Shown: positions 46,001 to 57,157 of the stretch, piece after piece
Layout of the letters: every line of letters begins with the position of its first letter
How positions within the stretch are numbered: the stretch's first letter is position 1
DNA from: Massospora cicadina
Taxonomy: Eukaryota > Entomophthoromycota > Entomophthoromycetes > Entomophthorales > Entomophthoraceae
Direction: 5' to 3'
Length of the DNA: 64,000 nt
Assembly: GCA_022478985.1 (NCBI GenBank)
Contig: JAKSZP010000167.1
Location: forward strand, 62,001-126,000
Translations under genes and position numbers: made by a program
Notes under the pieces: model-generated
Database searches by the model: none
Told to the model about the DNA's origin: nothing
Seen by the model: only the letters and a program-made list of their open reading frames with translations

Positions 46001-46700
46001 TAACTAGACATGTTGGACATCCCCTACTCCTTTGATACCCATAAAGCCATTTGGAAGTACGCCCACCACCCTCTTCTACAGCCGCATATTTGTTCCCATG
46101 TGTGGCGCTGCAAGAGATAGTTCTACCATACTGTCAAGAACTCTAACATTTTTCACTCATCTTGTGTCATGTGTGACCATTATGGAACTTTGGAATAACG
46201 CCCAAGAAGAGTGCCCTCCCTCAAAAGTAATCTGGCGTGAGGTTCAGCATCTCTTTTCCAGGATCAGGCACATCCCTTCAGCTTATCTAATGACATCTTC
46301 ACCTTGTCCTTGGTTTCCCCTATACCACCTTCCCTCTGAGCTTTAGTGTTTGCAATCGCTATGTGAACTATCCACACAGTTGCCTTGGATGCTATCTCAG
46401 GTTCTACTCCAACCCTCCAGGAAGCTGTACGCCAGTTCCAGTCGCACCTTGTTGACCACTTTCAAGCTTGGATGTTTGGGTACCTACCATCCCGCCACTG
46501 ACAGTTGGTCTCATCCTGATTTCCAGTATGGTTCATCACTTCAGACCCCTTCCTTCATATGTGTTCTATAGTGGCGCAAGCCCCTACAAAAGTAACCCCC
46601 CTTCCATTTTTTGGCATTTCCGCTGGCAACAGGAGATAGCGTTTGCTTCTCTGGGGTGCCCTTCTCTTGCTGATGTTTGTTTCATTAGTTTACAGATCAG
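42996..46700 (+). pseudogene. LINE F ORF2: APE endonuclease, RT and zinc-finger protein
   Basis: The endonuclease is largely open in 43243-44037 (264 aa): VINIYAPTCARAHQEFF, VVGDMNCWI, MSHIDLILLPLKFESQIAHF and LSNHRMVSVSF (SNH in place of SDH). The RT is poor: NLISQDELWSDINGA, LTQTQKNFTKIMANRLGIAASALISPE, QQKAYDRVN, QGDPLSPLLYNFSLDPLL and FSDDYAVG, where the FADD box reads FSDD. The thumb and C-terminus (45136-46690) contain VVLANSMLL, AAKILGTWIAAVTNP and the finger SCVMCDHYGTL, after which the frame is lost. The end is approximate. Confidence 0.9.
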
Positions 46701-46742
46701 AAGTGTCCATCCCCTGGTTGGCCTTCCTCAAATAAAATTTAA

Positions 46743-46756
46743 AACATTAAGTAGGA
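46743..46756. repeat. Target-site duplication, LINE F 3' side
   Basis: This is an exact copy of 41489-41502. Confidence 0.95.
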
Positions 46757-47055
46757 GCTCTTCCAATAGTCCAGGTGTAAAGGTCCAATTTGTTGGCTCC
46801 CAGAATGAACAGCTGATACAGATATTAGGAGCTTTAAGCAACAGATGGAAGAATTGGGTGAATGTGGCCTCGTAATTAGGTAAAAATAATTTGAGCATAA
46901 GTAAGATGATTTTAGGTCAAATTTGGAGTAAGTCAATTAATATCCCGAATTTAAGATATGATATGATGATGTGGGATCAAGCCTTAATTTAGGACTTATT
47001 GAAATAACTTAATAGTTTGAAGGCTATGTACCACATGCTCACATCTGCTGATCTT

Positions 47056-47129
47056 CTCCCCTGGACAAGGCTTGCACCTTGTAAAGGTAGAATCCTGACA
47101 TAGCCCCCTCAAGCCTTGTCCAAGGGGAG
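47056..47129. repeat. Inverted repeat across the L2 LTR/polypurine-tract border
   Basis: CTCCCCTGGACAAGGCTT (47056-47073, inside the LTR) is the reverse complement, with one extra base, of AAGCCTTGTCCAAGGGGAG (47111-47129, inside the interior). The polypurine tract and the LTR edge lie in the loop. Confidence 0.85.
47101..47115 (-). promoter_or_regulatory. L2 polypurine tract
   Basis: On the minus strand GGCTTGAGGGGGCTA is followed by TGTCAGGATTC, the LTR start. It closely resembles the G1 tract TCTTGAGGGGGAAG. Confidence 0.75.
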
Positions 47130-47716
47130 TAAGTCTTGGTCCATGAAGATATAATTGGCCCAATTAGTATTTGAGGTATTCACGATATATTTTTGTTGTA
47201 TATTAGCTAGTAAACTTTATTAGGTCCCTTGACTGATGTATCTTTACTCAGGACTAAAAAATATTAATCTGATGTTGGTTGGTTAAGGTCTGAGCTGGCT
47301 CAGATTTGTCAGGACTGGCAACATTTCAAGCTGCAAACTGATCCAGGTAATTTATATGCTCCATTCTGATAATATTTTGCCCAGATTTTGGAGGAGAGTT
47401 GTTGACATCGATGGATGAATATTAACATTGAGGAATCATTGGGCTCATTGATTCCTAAGCTAAAGTAAGTCCCAGTTAATTTATCCAACACTTTTGGCAA
47501 TTCAAGGTGCTGGATGTATTTGGAGTATCCACATGGCTCTCATGGCTTAATTTTAACATCAAGTTCTAAAAATTTAGCTCTTAAGGCTTAATTCTAGCAT
47601 TGAGTTTATTATTAACTCTATAGGCTTAATTTTCGAGCTAAGTACTAGCTTTCAACTTTTCCTAAAGTGATTGGAGCTTCTGTGGGTCCCTTGAGACTTA
47701 ATTTCTAGTTGGGAAA
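47130..47716. repeat. L2 interior with degenerate tandem repeats, left part
   Basis: From about 47540 the sequence repeats units containing GGCTTAATTYTAGC, GAAATTAGCT and TTGATTGGAGMYTCT. The series continues on the other side of LINE E (50952-51160). No reading frame is evident. 47130-47540 holds no recognised feature. Confidence 0.55.
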
Positions 47717-47728
47717 TTAGCTTGCAAC
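47717..47728. repeat. Target-site duplication, LINE E 5' side
   Basis: TTAGCTTGCAAC is repeated exactly at 50940-50951. Confidence 0.93.
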
Positions 47729-50700
47729 CCCACGTCCACAACGGCCAATGAAGGTCTATGACCCGCATCAACATTATCCTAACGCTGGCGAAATTCCAAC
47801 CCCACATATCCCACTTCAAAACAACAAAAATGGAATTCTCTGACCATTGACTGGTCTCGTTAACCTACCACCTACCTGTCACAGCTGCTAAGGCCCCACA
47901 TTGGTGCAAAATCCGCCCCTCCGAGCTCACGTCGCCAGGGTTTTAATGTGGGTGGAAGCGGCAACTTTGAGAAAGGAGTTTGTTGCACCAATTTGCGCAG
48001 ACCCCATTTCCACATGGTCAACTTTCAAAGATGACACCATCCGCCACTCTCGCCATCTCTCCTCCAGATGCTCACGAGCCACATTGGCGGTCATTTCGCG
48101 CGCTCTGGCAGAGCTTGCACACCTGAAGTCAAATATCCCAGCTACAGGATACAGCTCTGCATGGGGCCAGAAGTGGGTGGAGGCAGCTGCCCACCTCAAA
48201 GCACTCGAAAGGCAACACAAACATCAGGATTGTGTTCAGTACAGGGCCAAACGCATCACAAAAAGTGACAAGTGCACCGCACATTTCTTTAAAAAAGATT
48301 TGCACCACACCAGAGCGTGGCCTGCACACAGGTGCAAAGATCAGATGATTTCATTGCGGATACGCCAGCCAAAGTGGCAATTTAAACGCAAAGATATTAC
48401 TCCGAGTTATACCGAGCCAAACTAATTCTAGCTGGCCAAAGTGGCGGAATTTCTCGACTGAGCCCACATCTGCACCATTATCTGATAACCAGAAATAATG
48501 AATTTGATTACTCTAAGTGTATTATGGACAGCCATTCGCGGTGCACCAAACTGAAAATGCCCAGGCCCAAATGGCATTCCATATGAATTCTACAAAAAGT
48601 AATACAAATATATATCCTCATTGCTGCTCGCCTCAATTAACCAAGGCCTGTTAGAAACGCGCCTCCTACCAGGAGGACATGAGGCCTTTACCATCACACT
48701 CTTCAAGAAAGGGGATAAGCTAGACTTAGCCAACTGGCGCCCCATTTCTTAAACAAACTCAGACACTAAAATTTCAACAAAAATCATGGCTAACCGTTAG
48801 GGACTGTAGCATCTGCCACCATATCTCCAGAACAATTAGGTTTCATACCTAGAAGATCAATATGGGATAATGTACACTCTGTGGCTAATGTATGTCAATC
48901 CACAGCCTCTGGGGCGCTTGTATTTTTGGACCAACAGAAGGCCTATGATAGAGTAAACTGGGAATACATCATGGCCTGCCTCCATCAGTTCCGCTTACCC
49001 CCCCCGCTTCATCAACTGAGTGATGCTGCTCACGGAATCTGCAACGATGGCAGTACGTGGCCCTAGCTTCCTAACGGAAGTAGTCCGCCCTCAAAGGGGC
49101 TTGAGACAAGGGGACCCCTCATCCCACTCTTATATAACTTCAGCCTTGACCCACTACTGCGAAACGTGAATGCCCAACTCACTGGGGTCCATGTGCCAGG
49201 CCAAGCCCCAGTCAAGATAATGGCGTTTGCAGATAATTTTGTGTGTTTGGGGTGTCTAATAATCAAGATGCACGCGCGCTTGAATCTCTCATCCAGGAGT
49301 ATTCCCGGGTAAGTAGTGTGGCACTGAACGCTTCCAAAACCGAAATCATCCACCTTGGTTGGTTTCAGAACTGCTGGGCCCCCGCAAATTAGTTTTTAAC
49401 CTGGCCCATCTGATCGCCCACGTCCTCGCCCTACCAGCTCAACACACACCGACACACTGGGGCTACCCTTCGTGCCACGTCCTACTATAGGACTGGTACA
49501 CAATCTGGGTGTGTGGATGGAGGCAGGAGGATACGCATCAGCAGTAATGGAAGTGCCATATTCTGAACAACGTGATGAAGCGAATCGCCTCTCTCAGAGC
49601 CTACCCTACTTCCCTTAAAGGCAGGGTAGTTTTAGCCAACTAGTATCTCCTCTCCAAATTCTGGTTCGGAGCCCACGCCATCCCCTTCTCACCAAGTTTC
49701 TTCAAATCCTTGTATGCCCTGCTGCAAGGATGGCTTTGGTCAGGCCGCCCTCCACCAGTATGGCTAGAGGTCATGTTTGGCCCTCATCATCATGGTGGCA
49801 TGGGTCTGCTCGACTTCAGAGCCCATGCTGCCAAGATCTTGGGTACCTGGATAGCGGCCGTCACCGCCCTACGCTCCCCCTCCCAACACTGGTCCCGCAC
49901 AGCCCACTCCAACTTCTCCCAAGCCTTGGGCCTCAACAACCCATTAAACCCCCACTCCCTGATGAAATACCTCGCATCACACACATCAGCCACAGGCCCA
50001 CACGGGACTAAAACCCACTACAAATGAATCCTACTCTCCATGCGGAGCGCTGAGTGGAGAATTTGTATTAGCAGACACACAGCCCAGAGAGGCCGCCCCT
50101 CTCCTCAGTTCACAAAAGAGGTACAGGGGCTACTCATCCATGATGGCGAGATCCTCACTAGACCCATGTACTATCCAGGGTGGACTACCTGGACATGATG
50201 GACATCCCTTATTACATTGAGACCCAAAAAACTATTTGGAAATACGCACACCATCCTCTGTTGCAGCCATAAGTCTGCTCCCATGTGTGACGCTGCCTGA
50301 GGCGGGTGTATCATACAGCTGAGTGCTCTAACGCTTTACACTCATCCTGTGTCATGTGTGGCCAGTATGGAACGCTGTTCCACCGCCTGGAGAAGTGCCC
50401 TACCTATAAAGTGATATGGCGCGAAGTTCAACGTCTGCTAGGCCAGGATCAAACGCATCACTTCAGTTTGTCAAGAGATATGTTTGCTCTATCAATGACC
50501 TCCTCTCTTCCACCCTCCCTCCGTGCTTTGGTGGTTGTAATCGCCATGTGGACCATCCACACGATTGTCTTAGATGCCATCGCAGGCTCCACCCCCACCC
50601 TCCCAGAAGCTGCCCTCAGATTCCGGTCTCATTTGGTGGACCACTTTCAAGTGTGGATGTTTGGATACCTCCCACCGCGTTGCCAACAGCTGGTCTCCTC

Positions 50701-50875
50701 CTGGTTCCCAGTTTGGTTCATCAAATCAGACCCCTTCCTCCACACGTATTTAATTGTGGCTACGGCCCCTTCACACGTTCCCTCCCCTCCCCATAAGTGG
50801 CGTTCCCGCTGGCAACATGAGATAGCATCGCTTCTCTGGGGTGCCTTCCATGTTACTAAGTTTTGTCTCTTCTGA
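47729..50875 (+). pseudogene. LINE E ORF2, partial
   Basis: It enters at PHVHNGQ of the endonuclease and shows EFSDH followed by a stop (47848-47850). A 174-aa linker frame (47901-48425) follows. The RT is broken into pieces: TKIMANR, QKAYDRVNWEYIMACLHQF (48881-49066) and FRGLRQGDP. The polymerase box is FADN in place of FADD (near 49222). The thumb piece (49710-50027) ends at a stop in place of Arg (50025-50027). The last 189 codons (50306-50875) are open, with the finger SCVMCGQYGTLFHRLEKCP intact and stop TGA at 50873. Confidence 0.92.
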
Positions 50876-50939
50876 GTCATATTTGGAAGTGTCCATCCCA
50901 TGGTCAGCCTTCCTCGCAATAAATAAATTAAAATAAAAT
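47729..50939 (+). mobile_element. LINE E: 5'-truncated copy
   Basis: This plus-strand copy of 3.2 kb begins inside the ORF2 endonuclease. The 12-bp duplication shows it is a normal insertion of an incomplete cDNA, the usual fate of LINE copies. The 3' tail is AATAAATAAATTAAAATAAAA. Closest to LINE C by eye in the endonuclease and linker. Confidence 0.95.
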
Positions 50940-50951
50940 TTAGCTTGCAAC

Positions 50952-51251
50952 TTTTTTTACATTGATTGGAGACTCTATGGGGCTCTCAAGGCATGATCCC
51001 ATCGTCAAGCTTGGAAATTAGCTCTTGAGGCTTAAATTTATTGTCAAATTTGAAAATTAGCTTTGAGGCTTAATTCAGTTATTGATTTATGAAATTTAGC
51101 CCTCAACTCTTCCCCAATTGGTCAGTTTGATTAGTTTGTTGAGGCTCATTGGTCAAGTTTTAATTGCCATTTGACACTTTTGGGTACAAACAGGCAATAG
51201 CTTCATTTCCAATTTCTGCTCTGAAACAGCAGAGGGGAAACGGCCTCATAA
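50952..51251. repeat. L2 interior with degenerate tandem repeats, right part
   Basis: It continues the units seen before LINE E (GAAATTAGCTCTTGAGGCTTAAA, AAAATTAGCTTTGAGGCTTAA). The 3' ends of LINE E and LINE D face each other across this stretch. Confidence 0.55.
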
Positions 51252-51267
51252 TTTGAATTTCAATCTT
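51252..51267. repeat. Target-site duplication, LINE D 3' side
   Basis: TTTGAATTTCAATCTT is repeated exactly at 56532-56547. Confidence 0.95.
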
Positions 51268-54200
51268 TAAATTTATTGTGGGGAAGGCCGACCATGGGAT
51301 GGACACTTCTGAATATGACTCGGACGAGACAAAGCTCAGTACCAGGTGAGGCACCCCAGAGAAGCGATGCTATCTCTTGTTGCCAGCGGGAACGCCACTT
51401 ATGGGAAGGGGAGGGAACGTGTGTAGGGGGCGTAGCCACTATTGAGCACGTGTGGAGGAAGGGGTCTGATTTGATGAACCAGACTGGGAACCAGGAGGAG
51501 ACCAGTTGCGGCGACGTGGTGGGAGATATCCAAACATCCACGCTTAAAAGTGATCCACCAAATGAGACCGGAATCTGTGTACAGCTTCAGGGAGGGTGGG
51601 GATGGATCCGGCGATGGCATCCAAGACAATCGTGTGGATAGTCCACATGGCGATTGCAACCACCAGAGCACGAAGGGAGGTTGGGTGTGGGGGAGGCCAT
51701 TGATGAAGCAAACATATCTCTTGACAGACTGAAGGGATGTGTTTGATCCTGGCCTAGCAGACGTTGGACTTCGCGCCATATTACTTTAGAGGTGGGGCAC
51801 TTCTCCAGGCGGTGAAACAGCGTTCCATACTGGCCACACACGACACAGGATGAGTGTAAAGCATTAGAGCGCTCAGCTGTACGATAAACCCGCCTCAGGC
51901 AGCGCCACACATGGGAACGGACTTGAGGCTGCAACAGAGGATGGTGTGCGTATTTCCAGATAGTCTTTTGGGTCTCAGTGGAATAAGGGATGTCCATCAT
52001 GTCCAGGTAGTCCACCCTGGATAGGACTTGGGGTCGAATGGGGATCACGCCATCATGGATGGGTATCCCCTGTACCTCTTGTGTGAACTGAGGAGAGGGG
52101 CGGCCTCTTCGGGTTGTATGTCCACTAATACGAATTCTCCACTCTGCGCTTCGCATGGAGAGTAGGATTCGTTTATAGTGGGTTTTGGTCCCGTGAGGAC
52201 CTGTGGCTGATGTGTGTGATGCGAGGTATTTCATCAGGGAGTGGGGGTTTGATGGGTTGTTGAGGCCCAAGGCCCGGAGAAGTTGGAGCAGGCCGCGCAG
52301 GACCAGTGTTGGGATGGGAGTGTGGGAGCAGTGACGGCCGCAATCCAGGTGCCTAGGATCTTGGCGGCATGGGCTTTGAAGTCAAGTAGGCCCATGCCAC
52401 CATGATGATGAGGCCAAACATGACCTCTAGCCATACTGGTGGAGGGCGGCCTGACCAAAGCCAACATTGTAGCAAAGCATACAGGGATTTGAAGAAGCTT
52501 GGGGAGAAGGGGATGGCGTGGGCTCCAAACCAGACTTTGGATAGGAGCATAGAGTTGGCAAGAACAACCCTGCCAGTGAGGGTAGTAGGGTGGGCTCTGA
52601 GAAAGGCGATTTGCTTCGTCACGTTGTCCAGTATATGGCCCTCCATTACTGCTGACGCGTATCCTCCTGCCTCCAACCACACGCCCAGATGGCGTACCGG
52701 TCCTATGGTAGGTCGCGGCACAAAGGGGAGCACCAGTGGAGCGGTGTGTTTTGAGTTAGTAAGGCGTGGACTTGGGCAAGCAGCTGGGCTGGGTTGGGAA
52801 CTACTTGCTGGGGCCCAGCAGTTCTGAAACTGACCAAGGAGGATGATTTCGGTTTTGGAGGCGTTCAGTGCCACGTTGCTTACCCGGGAATATTCCTGGA
52901 TGAGGGCTTCAAGCGCGCGTGCATCTTTATTATTAGACACCCCCACCATGCAATCATCTGCAAATGCCATCATCATGACTGGGGTTTGGCCTGGCACATG
53001 GACCCCAGTGAGTTGGGCATTCACATTTCGCAGTAGTGGGTCAAGGCTGAAGTTGTATAAGAGTGGGCTGAGGGGGTCCTCTTGTCGCAGGCCCCTTTGA
53101 GGATGGACTACTTCCGTTAGGAAACCTGGGCTGCGCACAGCCATTGTTGCAGATTCCGTGAGCAGCATCACCCAGTTAATGAAGCGGGGAGGTAGGCGGA
53201 ATTGTTGGAGGCAGGCCCTAAGGTATTCCCAGTTTACTCTATCATAGGCCTTTTGTTGGTCCAAGAATACAAGTGCCCCAGAGGCTGTGGACTGACACAC
53301 ATTAGCATAGTATGCACGTTATCCCAAATCGACCTTCTGGGATGAAACCGAATTGTTCTGGAGAGATGGTGGCAGATGCTACAATCCCTAAACGGTTAGC
53401 CATGATTTTTGTTAAAATTTTGGTGTCTGTGTTTGTTAGAGAAATGGGGCACCAGTTGGCTAAGTCTAGCCTATCCCCTTTCTTGAAGAGTGTGACTGTA
53501 AAAGCCTCATGTCCTCCTGGTAGGAGGCGCATTTCCAACAGGCTTTGGTTGAGTGAGGCTAGCAGCAATGGGGATATTTATTTAAAATATTTTTTGTAGA
53601 ACTCATATGGAATGCCATCTGGGCCTGGGCATTTTCGGTTTGGCGCACCGCGAATGGTAGTCCATAATTTGTTTGGAGTAATTAAATTCATTATTTCCGG
53701 GTATCGGAAAACGGTGCAGATATGAGCTCTGTTGAGAAATTCCGCCATTTCAGCTGGCTGAATTGGTTCAGCTCGGTATAACTCGGAGTAATATCTTTAC
53801 ATTTCAATTGCCACTTCGGCCGGTGTGTCCACGATAGAATTATCTGATCTTTGCACCTGTGTGCAGGCCACGCTCTGGCATGGTGCAAAATTTTTTTTGA
53901 AGAAGTATGCAGTGCACTTGTCACCTTTAGCAATGTGCGTGGCCCTGTATTGGACACAAACCTGATGTTTGTGTTGCCTTTCAAGTGCATTGAGGTGTGC
54001 TGCTGCCTCCACCCACTTCTGGCCCCATGCAGGGCTATATCCTGAGGCTGGAATATTGGACTCCAAGTGGGCCAATTCTGCCAGCACGTGCGATATAACC
54101 GCCGATGTGGCTCGTGAGCATCTGGATGAGAGATGGCGATAGTGACAGATGGTGTCTTATTTGAAAGTTGCCCATGTGGAAATAGGGTCCACACAAAACG

Positions 54201-55017
54201 GTGCAACAAATGATTTTGCCAAAGTTGCTCTTCCACCCATGTGGAAAATCCTGGCGACGCAAGCTCTGGGGGGCGGATTTTGCACCAATGTGGGGCCTTT
54301 GCAACTGTGGTGGGTAAGTGGTATGTTATTGAGACCAGTCAGTGGTCGGAGAATTCCATTTTTGTTGTTTTGAAGTGGGAGATGTGGGGTTGGAATTTCG
54401 CTGGCGCTAGAATAAGGTCAATGCGGGTCATGGACCTTAATTAGCCATTGTGGATGTGGGGATGCATCATGTTTTTGAGCAGTGGGGCATGTCGTGGCAG
54501 TGCATCCATTAACCCAAGGGTGGCTTTTAGAATGTGTAGTTCTACATGACCCTGTGGGGCGTGGGGTGAGGGCGGCCACCGGTCCATTGGTGAGGTTAGC
54601 CAACAGTTCATGTCACCGATTAGGAAAGAATTGGGGGTAGCAGGAGGGATTTGACCAACGAGAAAAATTCCTGATGCTCTTGTGCACCGTTTGGGGCATA
54701 AATGTTGACAAATGTGTAACATTGGCCCAAGAGAAGGTGACAACGAGCACTCGGTCATTTAGGAATGTTTCTGAAGATGTAAATTTGAAAAAATTGTTTT
54801 TCCAAATTAGCACCCCACAGTGCTTCAACCAAAAGGATAGGGATGGTAGGAGCATTGTTTTCCAAGTATCCTTGGAACCTCGTGGACAGTGGGTTTCCTG
54901 GATGGCCAGGATATCCACGGGTAAATTATTTTGTAAAAAACTTAGTTTCCTAGCCTGGGATGGGGAGGCCTTGAGTCCGGCGATATTCAGCATCCCTAGA
55001 GTGAAGGTTTCCCCCAT
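51260..55017 (-). pseudogene. LINE D ORF2: APE endonuclease, RT and zinc-finger protein
   Basis: The endonuclease (55017-54613) is open through MLNIAGLKAS, AIQETHCPRG and FLNDRVLVVTFSWA, then frame-shifted near 54715. GDMNCWL and RIDLIL follow, and SDH is followed by a stop (54339-54341). The RT is in two long frames: 53568-53302 (KKGDRLDLANWCPISLTNTDTKILTKIMANRL) and 53300-52353 (315 aa, with QKAYDRVNWEYL, RGLRQEDPLSPLLYN, MMAFADDCMVG). The C-terminus (52270-51587, then 51541-51260) has SCVVCGQYGTLFHRLEKCP. The usual terminal TGA is CGA here, so the frame runs through the 3' end into the target. Confidence 0.93.
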
Positions 55018-56531
55018 TGCACCTTAGGTGCGAGGGGTGGGCCCCTGGCCCACCAGCCTCTTCCAGGTCCCCACGGGCTTTCACAGCAGCACGGGTATTA
55101 GAAGCAACGCTATTGGGGTTTTTGTTAATTTTTGTGGAAAGAGTCGCGTTGGCTTTGGCCTTTGCTTTTTGTTTTCTTGACGTCGGACGAATTTTTTGCG
55201 GTGCGGATAAGTTTGGTGCACCGTCGAGTGGGGCAAAAAAATTTTTTTGGTTGGGATAGGTCCTAAGTCAGTTTCAATCGGGGCTTGGGTGCAGCGATTG
55301 GGTGAGATCAAATCTCCCATTGGATCCTCGGATTGAGTGGCCCATTCAGCTTGGGCCTCCCAATCTGATTGGGTGATGGATTCCCGAGTTGCTTCTGCCG
55401 CGAAGGTCTCCATGTCCTCCTGGCGTTGTGAGTGTGGGATGGTGGTGGTGACCTTGGCCGCTTCCTTGGCTGCAGTCCTATGGGCCTGCTTGGCCTTCTT
55501 CCACTCCTGCGGGGAGATGGGCTTTACCAATAGGTAGCAGCCTTGTGCTCCCCACGGGAAAGCCTCTTTGGTGCTTGCAGTTGGTTCATAGTGCGCCTCT
55601 CCGCTGGCCATGGCTGCTGAGGGGTGCTCTTGGAATGTAACGCCCTCTTTAATGGGGCACGCATGTGCCTTATGGCCAAACACGTCACAGTGGGAGCAAA
55701 TGGGGGGCGCGCTGTCCACGGTTACCTGGAATAGGTGGGTGGTGTGCCCTGCGATGTCAATAAAGGTGGAGTGCAGGATCTGGGTTAGGTCCTTCGCAAT
55801 CTCCTCAGATGGGGTCAGAACTGCGATGGCTTTGCCAGTGCACAGGTGTGGTATCAGCATGAAACATTGCATTTCGAAAGATTGTATTTCGCTGTATATG
55901 GCGAGACCATCTTTCAGGTGTTGCTCAAAATGTCACGTTTTACCGTAGTAGGCAAAAAGTCAAACGTAAGGAAAATTTGGTTCGATTTTGTCCATCTGGT
56001 GCATTTAGTTTCGACGACCCGTTGCCCTTCGGGGAGGTCAACCACTACGCGCACCACTGCAGCCTCATCTGCTGCTATTTTGCTTTCAAAACCTAGGTCC
56101 AGCCAACCGCGTGACATGGAGTGAGGTGCAACTTACACCGCGGTCGGGAAATTTTGTGTACATCTTCATAAAATTTTTCCCATAGGGCCGTTTTTTGGAT
56201 GTCCAGATACACACGGACTCCGAATTCCACCGACAAAAGTGGCTGGGAATGTGGCATATTGATGTACTGGTTGCATTGTGCTTGCCATGCAAGTATCTCT
56301 GGGGAAATTGTGACCGCCAGTTTTTTTAAAATTTTTTTCTATTCCGCTGGATTCTCCGGGGCATTTTTGAATGTTAGAGGCCGCGGGCCTTCTGCCTGCT
56401 CCTCTTGCTTTGCTTGCCCAACTGCTCCCAGACATGGGTGCAGACTAATTCCCTCTATGAGATTATCAAACTGGATTTAGTCTTGAATTGAATGGGTTGC
56501 AAAAGTGTTTGCAACGAGAAAGAAAAAATTT
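51268..56531 (-). mobile_element. LINE D: full-length copy, least decayed
   Basis: This minus-strand copy is 5.26 kb with a 16-bp perfect duplication. It keeps Arg codons where sister copies have stops (54751-54753 and 54492-54494), a complete CCHC knuckle and long RT frames, so it is the best template for the family. The first leader hairpin is perfect; the second has one mismatch. Confidence 0.95.
55010..56435 (-). pseudogene. LINE D ORF1: RNA-binding CCHC protein
   Basis: It starts MSGSSWASKARGAGRRPAAS at 56435. Frame changes occur near 56270, 56160 and 55920. The long frame 55872-55081 (263 aa) carries MLIPHLCTGKAIAVLTPSEEIAKDL, the intact knuckle CSHCDVFGHKAHAC (CX2CX4HX4C), and the region KAKQAHRTAAKEAAK. 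The RRM-like block lies at 56117-55914. Confidence 0.9.
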
Positions 56532-56547
56532 TTTGAATTTCAATCTT
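56532..56547. repeat. Target-site duplication, LINE D 5' side
   Basis: This is an exact copy of 51252-51267. Confidence 0.95.
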
Positions 56548-57139
56548 GTCACCTAAATAAATAGAAGTGTTAGTATTAAAATTAAATTTTTTTATTAAAA
56601 TTCGAGAACTCTGATTATTTTGATCTTTTTTGACTGGAGGACGAGTTGTATCTTGACCAGTTTCTTTTTGGTCTTGTTTAAAGCCAAAAGTTTATTAAAC
56701 ATAACTTTCTAATCACAGTAGACAGGTTTTAGCATCCAATAGTCATTCCGCTGTATAGTATTTTCAAAAGCTTCATCTCTCCTAGCATCCCACATCCTCT
56801 TGAAACGTGATGTTTGATCCTTTTAATAAAATATTTCCTTTTTTTATACTTTTTCTTAATAATGTTAGCATTTTTGCTCAATGACATCCTTTTCAAATTC
56901 TTCAGGCGTCCTTAACAGGTCAAGCAAAGGTTTCAACTGACGAGGAGTTATGAAGTGCACGAAGTCTTCTGGAATACACTCAAAGGGTTTCTATAGAAAG
57001 TTGGTCACCACTGTCACTGTGTCTTGGCCATTCCAGAGGAGGTATTGCAGAAGATTGGTATCTAGAGTGCTCACTGTAGATTAATTTTCTTCATCCAAGG
57101 TTGAGGTTAACTCCTCAGGGTGCGCCTTGAAAATCCCCT
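56548..57139 (-). pseudogene. L2 gag-like coding remnant
   Basis: The minus strand next to the primer-binding site reads GIFKAHPEELTSTLDEEN, STVSTLDTNLLQYLLWNGQDTVTVVTNFL and KPFECIPEDFVHFITPRQLKPLLDLLRTPEEFEKDVIEQK, with a stop between the pieces. The position after the primer-binding site is that of gag. I do not recognise the family, and there is no knuckle. Downstream the frame is lost. It is the only coding sequence seen in L2. Confidence 0.5.
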
Positions 57140-57152
57140 GTAGTGAGCACCA
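57140..57152 (-). promoter_or_regulatory. L2 primer-binding site
   Basis: The minus strand reads TGGTGCTCACTAC, five bases inside the 5' LTR border, and is identical to the X and G3 sites. Confidence 0.75.
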
Positions 57153-57157
57153 GATAT

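Larger units (their letters stand above)
41503..46742 (+). mobile_element. LINE F: diverged full-length relative of LINE A-E
   Basis: This plus-strand element of 5.24 kb has a 14-bp perfect duplication. Its protein is clearly homologous to LINE A-E but much more diverged (for example VDLILLPLKFESQIAHF-type changes throughout), so it is an older subfamily or a sister lineage. It nevertheless keeps the first leader hairpin perfectly (GTTGCAAA...TTTGCAAC near 41522-41541). The tail is AATAAAATTTAAA. Confidence 0.93.
41098..47100 (-). repeat. L2 3' LTR, interrupted by LINE F
   Basis: The LTR consists of 41098-41502 and 46757-47100. It aligns with 57158-57900 throughout, including GGCTGACTG, GAATCATGATT, TTCATCAGTCATTCTTGA, GTCCAGGTGTAAAGGTCCA, GATGTGGGATCAAGCCTT and CTGGACAAGGCTTG. 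The terminal TG on the left has become CA. Confidence 0.9.
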
